Source of the DNA: CAYUVH01 sp964448135
GTDB taxonomy: Bacteria; Verrucomicrobiota; Verrucomicrobiia; Limisphaerales; UBA8199
Assembly: GCA_964448135.1 (NCBI GenBank)
Contig: CAYUVH010000034.1
Span: 62,001 to 126,000 of the forward strand
Length of the DNA stretch: 64,000 nt
Reading direction: 5' to 3'
The position numbers and the translations under genes are program-made. The notes beneath the pieces were generated by a model. The model worked only from the letters and a program-made list of their open reading frames with translations. It did no database searches and was not told the DNA's origin. This document shows, piece by piece, positions 52,185 through 60,788 of the stretch. How positions within the stretch are numbered: the stretch's first letter is position 1; each line of letters begins with the position of its first letter.

Positions 52185-53489
52185 ATGAAGTATCCGGTAA
52201 AGGTAAAACACCGTGGTCATGTTTTGGCCACAATCTACGGCAAGAGCAAGTCCTACCCGCTTTACCGTGTTTCTTGGTCTGTATCCGGCCAGCGCCGGAT
52301 GAAAGCCTTCCCTACCTACAGCGAGGCCAAGCGCCATGCAGACAAAATGGTCAAGGAGCTGGCCAAAGGGTCGCAGGTCACGCTGTTGACTACCGGCCAG
52401 GCCAATGACGCCCTGGCGGCATTTGAGCGGCTGCATGCCTATTACCTGGCCACCGGGATCAAAGTCTCGCTCCTGTCTGCCGCGTCCCAGTTGGTCGAAA
52501 GGGCCGCCAAGCTCAATGGGCACACTTTCGATGAAGTGGTCGAGGGCTTCTTTCGCACAGCCGTCTTAGTCAGCCGCAAGAACCTTGCGGAAGCCGTCAA
52601 CGATTTCGTCACCGCCGAAGAGTTGCGCACGAAAGCGGCCGAAGGCAAGAGGGCTCAACTCTCTGTGAAATACCATTACAACCGCGCCATCATGCTGCGC
52701 CGGTTCGCGAGCACATTCCCGAATTCCGCAGTCTGCGATTTGACCAGGGCAGATTTGGACCTCTTCTTTACTTCACTCGGCGAGATCAAAACCAAGTCTC
52801 GCAACGGACGAAGAGCCACTTCCGCCAAATCCCGCAACCATCATCGGGCTGCCATCGGGCAATTCCTGCAATGGGCTATCCGCAAAGATTACCTGGCGAC
52901 AAATCACCGCCTGGGCGAAGCCGACGGGATGCGTCCGGAAAATGGTAATACTTCCGAGATCGAGTTCTACACCCCTGCCGAGTTCAAGACCCTGTTGGAT
53001 ACCGCCGAAGGTCCGATGCGCGCCATGATCGCGATTGGCGGCTTTGCCGGTCTTCGCACTGCCGAACTATTACGGCTGACATGGGAGGACACCCGTCGCG
53101 TTGACGGTCACATTGAGATAACCTCTGGAAAGGCCAAAACCCGGCAGCGAAGGCTTGTTGAAATTGTGCCAGCGCTTGCGAAATGGCTCACAGAATTCAA
53201 GGAAAGCGAAGGCAAGATTTGGACCGGGCACGAAATCACCTGGCAGCAACAGTTTTGCAAGGTTTGCGAGCAGGCAAAACACGAGATCAAACCCGGTCAA
53301 ACAATGGCCGTGAAGCGCAAGCCAAACGGGCTTCGCCACGCGTTCTGCACGTATCACCTAGCCGCACACGGCAACGAAAACCTAACCGCTCTGCAAGCCG
53401 GCAATTCGCCAGCGATGCTGTTCGCGCATTATCGCGGGCTCGCGAAGAAAAATGAGGCCGAGGCCTGGTTTGCTGTGGCGCCCAAGTAG
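52185..53489 (+). CDS. tyrosine recombinase (phage-type integrase)
   Basis: 434 residues from ATG 52185 (MKYPVKVKHRGHVLATIYGK). An in-frame ATG at 52095 lies inside the tRNA 3' end and would add 30 unconserved residues. Residues 150-250 hold the SAM-like core-binding domain. The catalytic domain has the first Arg in GFAGLRTAELLRLTW, the Lys region SGKAKTRQRR, the second Arg in KPNGLRHAFCTY and the nucleophile Tyr in SPAMLFAHYRG. The box usually written HxLR reads NGLR, and the GH/W position reads AGN, so two conserved residues are replaced by Asn. It directly follows the tRNA-Leu gene. Confidence 0.9.
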   Translation: MKYPVKVKHRGHVLATIYGKSKSYPLYRVSWSVSGQRRMKAFPTYSEAKRHADKMVKELAKGSQVTLLTTGQANDALAAFERLHAYYLATGIKVSLLSAASQLVERAAKLNGHTFDEVVEGFFRTAVLVSRKNLAEAVNDFVTAEELRTKAAEGKRAQLSVKYHYNRAIMLRRFASTFPNSAVCDLTRADLDLFFTSLGEIKTKSRNGRRATSAKSRNHHRAAIGQFLQWAIRKDYLATNHRLGEADGMRPENGNTSEIEFYTPAEFKTLLDTAEGPMRAMIAIGGFAGLRTAELLRLTWEDTRRVDGHIEITSGKAKTRQRRLVEIVPALAKWLTEFKESEGKIWTGHEITWQQQFCKVCEQAKHEIKPGQTMAVKRKPNGLRHAFCTYHLAAHGNENLTALQAGNSPAMLFAHYRGLAKKNEAEAWFAVAPK

Positions 53490-53528
53490 CCGAAGCGGAA
53501 CAGATTACCTCTTATCCATCACACGACC

Positions 53529-53963
53529 ATGGGAACTGCACGCAGCAAGAAATTGAAGGCGTGGGATCAGCTCACGCGGGAACTGAGCAAAACGGTCGTG
53601 GCATGGCCAAAAACTTTGCCCCGCCCGAAATGCTTTCCCGCCACGCTTAAGCATTTTTTGGGGCTGGTCGTTAAAGCAAAAACCCCTGCGGATTCCACTG
53701 CTAGGCTTCGGCAGTTTTTGACTGCAAGGGGCGAGCAAAATTCCCACTGGGTCACACCCCAAAAGCCACAAGCTGAGCGCGCTGCATGGGCCGCCGCTGT
53801 TCTGGCTGAAATTAAAGCCCAGGATGCAAAAGGCGGCCATTTCACGGAGCTTTTGTGGCTACAGATGGGGAGTGAATACTTGCGTTGGTGGAAATGCCAA
53901 AAATCCATCAGTGCCCAAAAATCGGCAAAGTCGCGATCGCGAACCATTGACAGCACCAAGTAG
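53529..53963 (+). CDS. hypothetical protein of the integrated element
   Basis: 144 residues, basic at both ends, with a Trp-rich centre (TELLWLQMGSEYLRWWKCQK). No domain recognised. It lies 39 bases after the integrase on the same strand, and its composition is unlike the surrounding chromosomal genes. It could be an accessory or regulatory protein of the element. The start ATG has poor upstream context, so the call is moderate. Confidence 0.55.
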   Translation: MGTARSKKLKAWDQLTRELSKTVVAWPKTLPRPKCFPATLKHFLGLVVKAKTPADSTARLRQFLTARGEQNSHWVTPQKPQAERAAWAAAVLAEIKAQDAKGGHFTELLWLQMGSEYLRWWKCQKSISAQKSAKSRSRTIDSTK

Positions 53964-54138
53964 GACATTTTGCTGTCATTCGCTGGGCTCTCTGACCGCC
54001 GTTTTGGAATCCGCTAGCCCTTGATCTGCAGCGGGCTGGAATTCGCTACCTTCTAATCCTCAAAACAAGGAACTCGCTGTTCGTTTTGGCACGTTAGGCA
54101 CCCCAGGCTGTTGCATGTCCGCCTGATAAATTGCGGGC

Positions 54139-54354
54139 ATGAGTAATAAAAGCTCAGAAAAAGCAGCTCCGATTCACTCGGACTTCATGGACGAAAAGCA
54201 GCTTCTCACCCGGCTGCCCATAAGCCGGCGCACACTATTCAGTTGGCGTGCATCGGGCAAGATCCCCTTCGTCAACCTCGGTGGCCGCCGCATTCTTTTC
54301 CACTGGAAAAGCGTTGAAACGGCGTTGCTGCGGCAACAACGGGGGGCGGAATAA
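54139..54354 (+). CDS. helix-turn-helix protein, excisionase/AlpA-like
   Basis: 71 residues. MDEKQLLTRLPISRRTLFSW, RASGKIPFVNLGGRRILFHW and SVETALLRQQ form the winged HTH of AlpA/excisionase-type proteins (MerR-like fold), which bind near att sites or activate the integrase. It lies between the integrase and the primase-like gene, the usual position for this gene in integrative elements. Confidence 0.82.
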   Translation: MSNKSSEKAAPIHSDFMDEKQLLTRLPISRRTLFSWRASGKIPFVNLGGRRILFHWKSVETALLRQQRGAE

Positions 54355-54454
54355 AAAGCCCCGCGCGCCTTGGACGGCCACGCAGGGTCGAGACTTTCCT
54401 ACCTGACTCTACCACCGGCCGGCTGTGGCGCAAGGGCAGCAACCACTGCGATCT

Positions 54455-55429
54455 ATGCGCACATTCAAACTTTCCGAAGCCAAAACCAGGCTTCGCATTC
54501 CGGAACTCTGGCACCATTTCGGCTTCCACAGCGAACCGCGGACTAATTGCCACTGTCCTTGGCGCACCGACCATCATCCCAGCTTCTCGGTTTCGCGTGA
54601 CGGCTGTTTATGGCACGATTTTGCTACAGGTGAAGGCGGCGACGCCGTGGATTTCCTCGCCCGCGCCACAGGGTTGGGCCGATCCGCTGCCTGCCGGAAG
54701 TTCATCGAATTTGCCCTTGGCAGCATTACCCAGAAATCCTGCCGGTCTCCGTTGCGGGGCAAAACGCGTCCAAACTTCGAGCATCTGGAGCGAGGCAACG
54801 AGGCAGAATTTGTGCAACTCGCCAGTCTCCGCGATCTCAGCGTTGAAGCCTTGCGGATAGCGGATGAGCGCGGATTGCTTCGTTTTGGGATTTTGCGGAA
54901 TCACCGAGCATGGGTCGTAACCGACCAGGACCGAATTAATGCCCAGGCCCGTCGCCTCGATGGAGAAGGCTGGGTACACCTCCCTGGCGAACCGAAGGCC
55001 TGGACACTACCCGGTTCGTGGGCTTCTTGGCCCATAGGTGCGCGGGATGCCGCACCATTCCAATTCATCGCTTTGTGCGAAGGAGGACCGGATTTGCTCG
55101 CTGCTTTTCATTATATTTTTTGCGAAGGACGCGAAATGAATTGCAGCGCCGTCGCGGTGTTGGGTGCGTCGCTCAAAATCCACGCTGAGGCCTTGCCGCT
55201 TTTCAGTGGTAAATGCGTCCGGGCCTTTCCGCACACTGATCAACCGGGCCGCGAGGCCGCAGACCGCTGGGCAGCCCAACTAAAAGGAATCGTCGCTCGT
55301 TTGGACGCGCTTGATTTTACCGGGCTGCGGCAGCAGCAAGGACTCCCTGTCGAGGATTTGAATGATCTTTGCCGTATCGGCGCGGAGGAGTTTGAGGGGA
55401 ATCGGGAGTTGTGGGGGGTGCTTCCATGA
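54455..55429 (+). CDS. CHC2 zinc-finger / TOPRIM primase-like protein
   Basis: 324 residues from ATG 54455 (MRTFKLSEAKTRLRIPELWH). The zinc finger region is NCHCPWRTDHHPSFSVSRDG followed by CLWHDFATGEGGDAVDFLA, i.e. the CHC2 primase type. The second half has a TOPRIM-like layout: LCEGGPDLLAAFHY (acidic Glu/Asp-x-Asp region) and HTDQPGREAADRWAAQL. Such proteins prime replication of plasmids and integrative elements. Its stop overlaps the start of the DUF3987 gene (ATGA), so the two are coupled. Confidence 0.85.
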   Translation: MRTFKLSEAKTRLRIPELWHHFGFHSEPRTNCHCPWRTDHHPSFSVSRDGCLWHDFATGEGGDAVDFLARATGLGRSAACRKFIEFALGSITQKSCRSPLRGKTRPNFEHLERGNEAEFVQLASLRDLSVEALRIADERGLLRFGILRNHRAWVVTDQDRINAQARRLDGEGWVHLPGEPKAWTLPGSWASWPIGARDAAPFQFIALCEGGPDLLAAFHYIFCEGREMNCSAVAVLGASLKIHAEALPLFSGKCVRAFPHTDQPGREAADRWAAQLKGIVARLDALDFTGLRQQQGLPVEDLNDLCRIGAEEFEGNRELWGVLP

Positions 55430-56928
55430 GCTCCACGAGAATCTACACACCCGGAGCGTCGCCAGCCGCCGAGCCAAATAGGTCAGAAGAACAGGCTGAC
55501 CGCTTGTTTGAACCTGGTCCGTTCCCCGTTCACTCCTTAAACGATACTCAGCGGCGAATCGTCGAAACGGTTGCGGAAGTCTACGGCATTCCGATTGAGC
55601 TGGCTGCGATGCCGGCGCTGGCGGCGGTCGCAGCGGCATTGGGCAAAGCGTGGAAGCTGAATGGTGCAGTGAACGGACGGGAGAACTATGGCAACATTTA
55701 TGTTGTAGCGGGCGCGCCGAAGTCCACGGGCAAGGGCGCCGCCGCGCAGTTGGCCGAACCAATCTTGCGAGCCTCTGAGGCACTGGCCGAAGCATGGAGC
55801 CTCACTGAAAGGCCGAGACTTGAAGCAGAGCAGCAACAAATGGAGGCGCGAGCAAAATATCTTGTTAATTGTTTGGCCAAGCAGAAAGACGGTAGGCATT
55901 CCCTTACGAACATCGAACTAAGCTTCCTTAAAGACGAATTGATCGCGCTCAGTGGCAAAATGGCACTCAACGCCCCACTACTGGCGGCGGCTCCGTCTTA
56001 CCATGTCGGTAACGCAACCTCCGAAGCTCTGGCTATGAAATTTGCCCGGAACGAAGATACCCTTTTTGCTCTCGCTTACGAAGGCGGAGACGTATTGAGG
56101 GTAATGTTGGGAAAATATGCCAAGGGGGCCACGGCAGACTGTGATCTCTGGCTCTCTGGCTACTCCGTCGAACCGCATCAGTCTGACCGAATTTTGCGCG
56201 GAAACGTGAATATAGTCCCCTGTCTCACAGCCTTGATCTTCTGTCAGCCTTCGCTCCTGCGCGAGCTGTACAGCAACGAGGAGGCCTTCGAACGTGGGCT
56301 CACCGCACGCATGCTTCCGTTCATTTGCGAACCACTGCTCGTTGAAGACGATGGTACCGAGCAAAACGTGCCCGAAAGCGCAAAGGAGGCCTGGGACAAA
56401 ATGATAGCCAGCATTTTGGAACTTCGAAAAACTGTAGCTGTTGGACAGGAGCATATTGCAGTGCAGTGCAGCCCCGAGGCACGTGAAGTGTTTCGCCAAT
56501 ACCATAATGAAAGCATCCAACTCCGCAATGGACCCCTTCGCGACATCGCCGGTGAGCTCGGTCGAAGCCGAGAAAACGCCTGCCGCATTGCCTTGGGTCT
56601 CTGTATCGCGGACGACCTTGCGGCCGCCGAATTGACCCAGCAGCAGGCGGTGCGTGCCGTTACGATTGCTCGTTGGGCGCAGTTTTCGGCGCTACGAGTC
56701 CTGCGCCAGGGCCGGAGGGAGCGGCGCTTAATGCAGGTGAACAAGCTGCGAGAGTTGATCGCCGAATACCGTGGAGCGGCCACGTTCCGAGACCTTGAAA
56801 AAAGCCACGGATTTTCAGCCAATGAAGTCGAGAGCCTGGTAAAGGAATTTCCAGCGTATTTCGAGATTGAATCCAGACAGAATCCGAAGGGGGGTCCTCA
56901 AAGTCGTGTCCTCAAATGTCCGCGGTAG
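55426..56928 (+). CDS. DUF3987 ATPase of the integrated element
   Basis: 500 residues from ATG 55426 (MSSTRIYTPGASPAAEPNRS). A Walker A-like loop GAPKSTGKGAA is near residue 100, followed by a helical segment with ALAYEGGDVLRVML and NIVPCLTALIFCQPSLLREL (Walker B-type hydrophobic strand). The C-terminus ends in a helix-turn-helix-like region (TFRDLEKSHGFSANEVESLV). DUF3987 proteins accompany CHC2 primases in many mobile elements and are thought to be replicative helicases or ATPases. Overlaps the primase stop by four bases. Confidence 0.85.
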   Translation: MSSTRIYTPGASPAAEPNRSEEQADRLFEPGPFPVHSLNDTQRRIVETVAEVYGIPIELAAMPALAAVAAALGKAWKLNGAVNGRENYGNIYVVAGAPKSTGKGAAAQLAEPILRASEALAEAWSLTERPRLEAEQQQMEARAKYLVNCLAKQKDGRHSLTNIELSFLKDELIALSGKMALNAPLLAAAPSYHVGNATSEALAMKFARNEDTLFALAYEGGDVLRVMLGKYAKGATADCDLWLSGYSVEPHQSDRILRGNVNIVPCLTALIFCQPSLLRELYSNEEAFERGLTARMLPFICEPLLVEDDGTEQNVPESAKEAWDKMIASILELRKTVAVGQEHIAVQCSPEAREVFRQYHNESIQLRNGPLRDIAGELGRSRENACRIALGLCIADDLAAAELTQQQAVRAVTIARWAQFSALRVLRQGRRERRLMQVNKLRELIAEYRGAATFRDLEKSHGFSANEVESLVKEFPAYFEIESRQNPKGGPQSRVLKCPR

Positions 56929-57275
56929 GGTGCCGATTGAGATCCAAAACTCCCAAAACTCCCAAAACCCACCAGTTCTGGGAGTCTTGGGAGTTTTTGG
57001 GGGCCTCGATGCAGGCAAACTGCAATTCCGTCGTATGGCCTTGCAGGTTCCCCGGAAAACTCAATATGCCAGGACCAACACTGCGGCATCCCGGGTTGCC
57101 TGGCCATCCGCTCGAAGCTTTCAGGCGAGTGGCACCCGATTAGAAAAGTGTGAACTGTCAAAAGGTGTCGAGCGGACTTCTGATACTGGCACTGCAAAAA
57201 GTGTCACCCCCAAAAGGCGGACACGCTTACAGTGATCGGCTAAATCGTCTGGAATTCCAGGCCGCCTATTCGGGC
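56929..57275. other. intergenic region, 347 bases
   Basis: Lies between the element's DUF3987 gene and the next (minus-strand) gene. It begins with a strong hairpin (56944-57000). The remaining 270 bases have no gene I can support; short frames here have neither domains nor Shine-Dalgarno sequences. Confidence 0.5.
56944..57000. terminator. hairpin after the DUF3987 gene, probable terminator
   Basis: CCAAAACTCCCAAAACTCCC at 56944-56963 pairs with TGGGAGTCTTGGGAGTTTTT at 56979-56998 with few mismatches. Loop about 14 bases. The arms are built from an ACTCCCAAA tandem. Probably transcription termination between convergent genes; U-run is within the stem rather than after it. Confidence 0.6.
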
Positions 57276-57497
57276 TCAGAACCAGCCTAACAACGGTCCA
57301 ATCAGACCAACGAGCCACAACAGGATGATGAGAGCGGCGGTGAATTCGTGCAGTATCCAATCCCCTTCGTTGCCAACAGCTTGGGCCGCTTCTATAGGCT
57401 TGCGCGCGCTCCGGAAATACCACCATTCCCAAAGCTTCATGAGTGCAAAGGGAAATGAAAGAACTGCGACGTAAAGGAGCAGATACCAAAGATTCAT
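57276..57497 (-). CDS. small membrane protein, two spans
   Basis: 73 residues. Two hydrophobic segments, LYVAVLSFPFALMKLWEWWY and LHEFTAALIILLWLVGLIGP. The start at 57497 is supported by a near-ideal Shine-Dalgarno sequence (GGGGAGGG, six bases before ATG). No family recognised. It lies downstream of the double-receiver gene on the same strand and may be co-transcribed. Confidence 0.72.
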   Translation of the reverse strand: MNLWYLLLYVAVLSFPFALMKLWEWWYFRSARKPIEAAQAVGNEGDWILHEFTAALIILLWLVGLIGPLLGWF

Positions 57498-57611
57498 GTG
57501 GAGCCCTCCCCGCTCATGCGTGACGCGCTGGAATCTGCGCCGTTTTGTTTCCGTCCGGAATACCTGGCCGAAACTGGGCTAGCGCCGTGGACAAGTGAAG
57601 CGGAGTTGAAT

Positions 57612-58511
57612 TCATCTCCCGGTCGTCTTTCCCTCTTCCGCGAAGAAGCAATGCTCCGATAGAGCCTGCCGGAGATCCTCAAGCAGAATTGGCTTGGAAA
57701 AATAGTTTGGCAAAAAGCCTTGGGATTCGAGTTCCTCCCGGAACACCTTCGGCATTCGATCCAATACTGCGCTCCACACAATTGTGGGGCAGTTTGGTTT
57801 TTCTTTCGCCAGCAGCCGCAACAGGTCCTCCGCCATCGGCTTCGGATGCGGCCAGTTCGTGACATACAGGTCTGGCACTTCGCGCTGCACTTCCGCCAGC
57901 GCTTTTCGAGCGTCGGTGAAGTCGAGGACGTCGACGCCAGGGTAGTTGAATTTAAGAAGCATCTTCATGGCATCTGCCGGGCCTTGTTCGTCATCCAAAA
58001 TGATGACCCTCCGTGGCTTCTGCTTTAGCTGTTCTGCATGCGGCTTAAGGCAAAATCGTGCGGCGAGGCTTTTCCCCAGGTCTGTGAAGTGAAATGGCTT
58101 CAGCAAATACAGGAGGTCCAGCCTTTGGCACCAAGGCGCCAGCATCCTGTCGCGCGCGTTACTATTCAACGCTGCGTCGCCGGTAATCAACACGACCGGG
58201 TAGGTGGCCCTCTTCGCTGCCAGGCTTTCGAGCACGTCCGCACCCGTGAAGCCGGCGCGGTTCCAGTCGGTTGTAAGCAGGTCCGGGGCTTCGCGTTCCA
58301 CTTCCGCCAGAGCTTTTGAGCCGTCCGTAAACAGGAGTATTTTTGCCTCTGGAAAGAAGCGTGCGAGGAGCGATCCCAACAGCCGAACCATGTCACGCTC
58401 GTCATCAACGACGACAATCCTTTTCGGTCGCCCCGTTCGAGGCATTCGGTGCGCAGTCACGTTCGCGGGTTGAGCAGCGGTGTGGAGGGGGTATATCGGT
58501 TGTTTGGCCAT
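57612..58511 (-). CDS. protein of two response-regulator receiver domains
   Basis: 299 residues. Domain 1 (about 28-150): acidic pocket VVVDDERDM, phosphoacceptor LLTTDWNRAG (Asp), ITGDA and LKPFHF (Lys). Domain 2 (about 165-290): IILDDEQGPADAMKML and, at the phosphoacceptor position, LYVTNWPHPKP, where Asp is replaced by Asn, with SKPILL as the Lys motif. So the first is probably phosphorylatable and the second a pseudo-receiver. No output domain, and no kinase of the histidine type nearby. The start ATG 58511 could also be 58445 (MPRTGRPKRIVVV). Confidence 0.88.
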   Translation of the reverse strand: MAKQPIYPLHTAAQPANVTAHRMPRTGRPKRIVVVDDERDMVRLLGSLLARFFPEAKILLFTDGSKALAEVEREAPDLLTTDWNRAGFTGADVLESLAAKRATYPVVLITGDAALNSNARDRMLAPWCQRLDLLYLLKPFHFTDLGKSLAARFCLKPHAEQLKQKPRRVIILDDEQGPADAMKMLLKFNYPGVDVLDFTDARKALAEVQREVPDLYVTNWPHPKPMAEDLLRLLAKEKPNCPTIVWSAVLDRMPKVFREELESQGFLPNYFSKPILLEDLRQALSEHCFFAEEGKTTGR

Positions 58512-58667
58512 TGTCTGAATTCATGGACGCAGTGCCCCAAAAACGGTCACAAAATTGTGACGCGTCGGGATACTCCGCGAGCCTACCAAGCCAACAGCAG
58601 CCATCAGGCCAATTTGCGGACTATAATCCGTGGACGGATAATCGCCAAATTCCTGAGCCTGTTATGG

Positions 58668-58931
58668 TTGAAAAAGAAGACTTCGCTCCAGGTGCTCGGC
58701 GAGCGGATTCGAGCGGCACGGAAGAACCTGCGGATGTCGCAGGAAGACCTCGCGCTTGAATCCGACATCGACCGCAGCTACATCGGCGGAGTCGAGCGTG
58801 GCGAGCGAAACCTTTCTTTCAAAAAACTTTGTTCGGTGGCAGGAGTGATTGGCCTTGACCTTGGTGAACTTTGCGCCGATTTGCCCGTCATTCATGAGAG
58901 GTCGTCCAAAGCCATGCGCGCCAAGCCTTAG
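58668..58931 (+). CDS. XRE-family helix-turn-helix regulator
   Basis: 87 residues if it starts at the TTG at 58668, the closest in-frame start to the domain; no nearby ATG is in frame. LGERIRAARKNLRMSQEDLA, LESDIDRSYIGGVERGERNL and LCSVAGVIGLDLGELCA form a complete HTH_3 domain. It is divergent from the receiver gene and convergent with the kinase gene (15 bases apart), so it could regulate either. A TATAAT lies at 58622-58627 but no matching -35 is clear. Confidence 0.75.
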   Translation: MKKKTSLQVLGERIRAARKNLRMSQEDLALESDIDRSYIGGVERGERNLSFKKLCSVAGVIGLDLGELCADLPVIHERSSKAMRAKP

Positions 58932-58946
58932 GCGCAAAGTCAGTAT

Positions 58947-60668
58947 TTACAGCAAACTGTCTTTATCTGTCGTGACGATTATTTCTGTGCCCCCTATACG
59001 AACTATGCACCGGCCAATCAACGGACACTTTCCATTCACCGACTCACCATTTATATACGTGCCGGCACTTTCAAGGTCGTAAAGCCACATATCATCACGA
59101 CAATTCACTATGACGCAATGTCGGCGCGAAACCGTGTCGGTTCTCGGGATTTGCACATCATTGCCGGGATGACCTTCCCGGCCAAAAGAAAGTATGATTT
59201 CGCCGACTTGGCGTGGTTTCTTTGGGTCGGTTCCTGGCATCGACAGGTAGAGCGAACCATGTGTGAGTTTGCGGAAGCGGTAGTCCATGAACAGCAGTTT
59301 GGATTTGAGTGCGGGCGGCTTGTCCCAGGCGTGGGAAAGGGCCTTCTCGTTTATGACCGAAAAGTTGTAGGCGATAAAGTCGTTGGTGTATTCCCCGACC
59401 AGGTCTCCTGGCGGAACCTTCTGGCCCATTCTGTGGAGAAGCGTGGAAACGTATAGATTATTGGCAAAACAAGGATTGTCTGGCTCAATTTCGAGGATGG
59501 AGCGAGCGAGGGAGACGGCGATTTCAAAACGGTCCGTCTCGTAGAAGCATTGCAGCAGCAGATTGTGCGCTTCCAAATCGGAAGGGTTGCGATGCAAATG
59601 ATCGCCAAGAAGCGAGATCGCGGTCGGATAATCTTTGAGCGCAAGGTTGATCCAGCCCAGGTCCTTCTGGACATCAATGCGGGGATTAAGTTTAAGGGCT
59701 TGCTCGTACGCTGTCTTGGCTCGATCGATTTTCTGCTGCATCAGGTGATACCGCCCCAAAGCACGCAGCACATTCACATTGGCGGGAAACTTTTCTGCTG
59801 CGAATTTGAGCAGCGAGCCTGCCTTGACCCATTTCTTTGTCGAAAGCGAGCGCTCGGCTTTTTCCGCAGCTTGGCCGGCGCGTATCGCATCCTTGTCCAA
59901 TATGATTGGCACCTGCCGTGATTTTATTGCCGCCGCGAAGTCGCTCATGGACTGAAAACGCAGCTCGGGCACCTTGTTGATCGCTTTGAGCACGATTTCC
60001 TGCTGCCAGCCGGGAAGCGATTTTATCGGAAAGTCCCTCTTGTCGTGCAGGCCCTGGATTTCTTCCAGCGACTTATAGAAAAAGGGGTTCTCGCCAGTCA
60101 AAAGTTCCATGAGCGTGACGCCTAACGCGTAAATATCCACGCGAGGATCGCCCACGGCTTGGTCATCATACGTCAGCGCCTCGGGACTCATGTATGCCCG
60201 TGTCCCTCCGCCGATATTGGCAATGCCAAAGTCCGAGACTTTCACCACACCCATCTCGGACATTAGAATATTGTCTGGCTTGATGTCGTGGTGGACGATT
60301 TGCTTTGCGTGGATGAACGCAAGTGCTTCCGCGATTGTTTGAACCAGTTTCAGGGCGGCGTGGGACGAAAGCCTCTCATTCTCGATTGCATTGCGCATGC
60401 TGCCCCCGGAGCAGTACTCCATGACGAGGAACAACAACCCATTCTCCAAGAAATGATGGTGGTAGGTGACGATGTTGGGATGGTTAAACCGGGAAACCAT
60501 CTGCATCTCGTGAACGATTGCTTTTTGGCGCGTGGCATCCTGACTGTTCAACTGCTTGATGGCGACCAGCCGATGAGAAACGTCCTCACGGGCGAGGAAT
60601 ACCGTGCCAAATCCCCCTTTCCCCAATTCGCGCTCAAACTGGTAAATGCCGTTGAATTTTTTAGGCAT
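58947..60668 (-). CDS. serine/threonine protein kinase with TPR and FHA domains
   Basis: 573 residues. Kinase domain at 1-260: FERELGKGGFGTVFLARE (Gly loop), VAIKQL (Lys), IVHHDIKPDNIL (HHD in place of HRD), VSDFGIAN, and a shortened activation segment AYMSPEALTY. Next come at least three TPR units (VNVLRALGRYHLMQQKIDRA; PRIDVQKDLGWINLALKDYP; LEAHNLLLQCFYETDRFEIA). At the C-terminus, ILSFGREGHPGNDVQIPRTD and VSRRHCVIVNCRDDMWLYDL are an FHA phosphothreonine-binding domain. No membrane span. The protein could bind its own or another protein's phosphothreonine. It is downstream of the SNF2 helicase gene by 120 bases on the same strand. Confidence 0.92.
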   Translation of the reverse strand: MPKKFNGIYQFERELGKGGFGTVFLAREDVSHRLVAIKQLNSQDATRQKAIVHEMQMVSRFNHPNIVTYHHHFLENGLLFLVMEYCSGGSMRNAIENERLSSHAALKLVQTIAEALAFIHAKQIVHHDIKPDNILMSEMGVVKVSDFGIANIGGGTRAYMSPEALTYDDQAVGDPRVDIYALGVTLMELLTGENPFFYKSLEEIQGLHDKRDFPIKSLPGWQQEIVLKAINKVPELRFQSMSDFAAAIKSRQVPIILDKDAIRAGQAAEKAERSLSTKKWVKAGSLLKFAAEKFPANVNVLRALGRYHLMQQKIDRAKTAYEQALKLNPRIDVQKDLGWINLALKDYPTAISLLGDHLHRNPSDLEAHNLLLQCFYETDRFEIAVSLARSILEIEPDNPCFANNLYVSTLLHRMGQKVPPGDLVGEYTNDFIAYNFSVINEKALSHAWDKPPALKSKLLFMDYRFRKLTHGSLYLSMPGTDPKKPRQVGEIILSFGREGHPGNDVQIPRTDTVSRRHCVIVNCRDDMWLYDLESAGTYINGESVNGKCPLIGRCIVRIGGTEIIVTTDKDSLL

Positions 60669-60788
60669 AATCTGAGCGCCCTACCGATGGCGTTTCACTC
60701 TTGGGCTTGTTGGCGGCCAGAGCGCGTCGACCTGGAACACTCGCAAAAATTGGCCCACGCGCCTGTGAACTCTGAGAGACTCTGCATG

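Noticed and set aside
54454..54463. CTATGCGCAC, a match to the tRNA-Leu 3' end, as an attachment site copy.
   Set aside because: Only ten bases match, it lies at the start of the primase-like gene, and the flanking bases differ.
58449..58667. Longer N-terminus for the XRE regulator.
   Set aside because: The added 73 residues have no domain, overlap the divergent receiver gene start, and look non-coding.
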